Assembly (NCBI RefSeq): GCF_001512285.1
Contig: NZ_LNUV01000002.1
Location: 124,001 to 188,000 of the forward strand
Length of the DNA stretch: 64,000 bases
Source: Arthrobacter sp. EpRS71
Lineage (GTDB): Bacteria; Actinomycetota; Actinomycetes; Actinomycetales; Micrococcaceae
Direction of reading: 5' to 3'
The translations under genes were made by a program, and so were the position numbers. The notes beneath the pieces were generated by a model. That model saw only the letters and a program-made list of their open reading frames with translations, was not told the origin of the DNA and searched no databases. This document shows, one piece after another, positions 62,969 to 64,000 of the stretch. Every line of letters starts with the position of its first letter. Within the stretch, counting starts at the first letter, position 1.

Positions 62969-64000
62969 GAATTCATCGTTTGGAAATTGAAGCTTTCGGC
63001 CCCTTTGCGACGCCACAACATATTGACTTCGACCAATTGAGCGCACAGGGGCTTTTCCTCCTCAACGGCGCCACGGGTGCCGGCAAGACCAGCATTCTGG
63101 ATGCCATCTGTTTTGCCCTGTACGGTTCCGTTCCCGGCACCCGCCAGGAAGGAAAGCGGCTACGAAGCGACCATGCCGCTCCCGGTGCGGAGCCGCGCGT
63201 AGTGTGTGAGTTCTCCGCGCGTGGCCGCCGTTTTGAAGTGACGCGATCACCGGCGTGGGACCGGCCCAGCGCCCGCGGCCGCAATGGATATACCACCCAA
63301 CAGGCCAAGACCCTCCTCAGGGAACGCGTAGCCGGGAGCTGGGAAGAGAAATCATCCAGGAATGATGAGGTAGGTGCGGAGCTCTCGGACGTCCTGGGAA
63401 TGGACCGGGAGCAATTCACCCGTGTGGTGATGCTGCCACAAGGCGACTTCGCGGCGTTCCTGAGGTCCAAGGCCAACGAACGGCTGGACCTCCTCCAGAA
63501 ACTGTTTGGTACGCATCGATTCGAAACGGTTGAACGCCAGCTTCTTCAACAATCGGCCGATGCAACGCGTGCAGTGCAGGAGAACACCTCAGAGCTCAAA
63601 CTGCTGCTGGACCGGGTTGCGTCGGAGAAAGATCACATGGATCTTCCCGCGGCTGAAACCTCAGCCGATGCCACTCCGGCCTCCGGGATGGATCCAGGAC
63701 AGGAGCCGGAGGCCTGGCTGGCCGGTGTAGAGGCAGAAATACGGGTTGAATGGAAGCGTCGGCAGGACGAGGCAGCTGAGGCGGCGTCGTTGTCTACCCG
63801 GCTTCAGGAACAGTTCCAAGAGGCCCAGGAGAGGTCGCTGAGGCACGGGCGGCTCGGCGCCGCGATGCAGCGGCGGGTGCTGCTTGAACTGGCAGCGCCC
63901 CGGGCATTGGAGAACAAGGAGATGCTCGGAAAGCACCGGCGGGCCGCCGTTCTCAGTGGCCAACTGGAAGCAGCCGATGCGGCAGCACGCAAACGTGAAG
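62965..64000 (+). CDS. sbcC: Exonuclease SbcCD subunit C (SMC-like ATPase), 5' part
   Basis: The first 345 codons are inside the window. Walker A GATGAGKT (35-42) follows LLN, and the Q-loop region MLPQGDFAAFLRSKANERLDLLQKLFGT is typical of SbcC/Rad50. The coiled coil starts at about residue 185. The gene is cut by the window edge, so the zinc hook and Walker B are not seen. GTG 62965 overlaps sbcD. Confidence 0.96.
   Translation, partial: MRIHRLEIEAFGPFATPQHIDFDQLSAQGLFLLNGATGAGKTSILDAICFALYGSVPGTRQEGKRLRSDHAAPGAEPRVVCEFSARGRRFEVTRSPAWDRPSARGRNGYTTQQAKTLLRERVAGSWEEKSSRNDEVGAELSDVLGMDREQFTRVVMLPQGDFAAFLRSKANERLDLLQKLFGTHRFETVERQLLQQSADATRAVQENTSELKLLLDRVASEKDHMDLPAAETSADATPASGMDPGQEPEAWLAGVEAEIRVEWKRRQDEAAEAASLSTRLQEQFQEAQERSLRHGRLGAAMQRRVLLELAAPRALENKEMLGKHRRAAVLSGQLEAADAAARKRE

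Overview
The window is chromosomal DNA from a high-GC Gram-positive actinobacterium. Gene order and protein character fit the Micrococcaceae, most likely Arthrobacter or Paenarthrobacter. Supporting signs are the argS-lysA-hom-thrC-thrB-rho-prfA-prmC-tsaC-atp order, a Rho factor with a long Arg/Asp-rich insertion, NucS mismatch repair, DUF3039, DUF2017 and DUF2550 proteins, a murI-MBL-rph-rdgB block, GTG/TTG starts, and many genes whose -10 box sits 6-7 nt before the start codon (leaderless mRNAs). No rRNA, IS element, prophage or CRISPR array is visible. It reads as a core-chromosome segment with a few accessory modules.

Layout. 1-1.7 kb: tail of an AraC-type regulator, then a protealysin-like M4 protease with its emfourin-type inhibitor. 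1.8 kb: tRNA-Arg(CCG). 2.0-4.9 kb: a three-gene redox operon made of an FMN-binding lipoprotein, an ApbE flavin transferase and an NqrB/RnfD membrane domain fused to a ferredoxin reductase. 5.1-11.6 kb: argS and the lysine/threonine genes. 11.9-17.2 kb: rho, prfA, prmC, tsaC. 17.2-20.4 kb: TagA-like, GT2 and WecA-like envelope glycan genes. 20.5-28.4 kb: the complete F1Fo ATP synthase operon with two small accessory membrane genes. 28.4-32.7 kb: DUF2550, a membrane esterase and a rhomboid-like/aminoacyl-lipid synthase fusion. 32.8-36.5 kb: csp, nagA, nucS, a Cys/His-rich protein and a hydrolase. 36.6-45.7 kb: an AI-2E transporter, a large envelope protein, a thioredoxin-TPR protein, an old yellow enzyme, an ABC exporter, nagB and DUF3039. 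45.8-54.9 kb: a helicase, pncA-pncB, clpS-DUF2017, murI-MBL-rph-rdgB and dedA. 55-64 kb: a GntR-ABC operon, a DEDDh-BRCT protein, DUF4395, an ADP-ribosylglycohydrolase, two DUF202 proteins, a MIP channel, and sbcD plus the start of sbcC.

Functional links. Hom, ThrC and ThrB make threonine from aspartate semialdehyde, and LysA closes the lysine branch. PrmC methylates the PrfA release factor encoded upstream. NagA and NagB, about 10 kb apart, form the GlcNAc-6-P route. PncA and PncB recycle nicotinamide. The ApbE operon looks like a one-polypeptide route for moving NAD(P)H electrons to a flavinylated surface lipoprotein.

The most interesting items are that flavin electron conduit, the rhomboid-like fusion to an aminoacyl-lipid synthase paired with an esterase, several long perfect palindromes (inside thrB, inside the GT2 gene, and nested after rho), a clear 24-bp operator in front of the GntR-ABC operon, and overlapping leaderless promoters between pncB and clpS. 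I did not find an obviously unprecedented multi-gene system.
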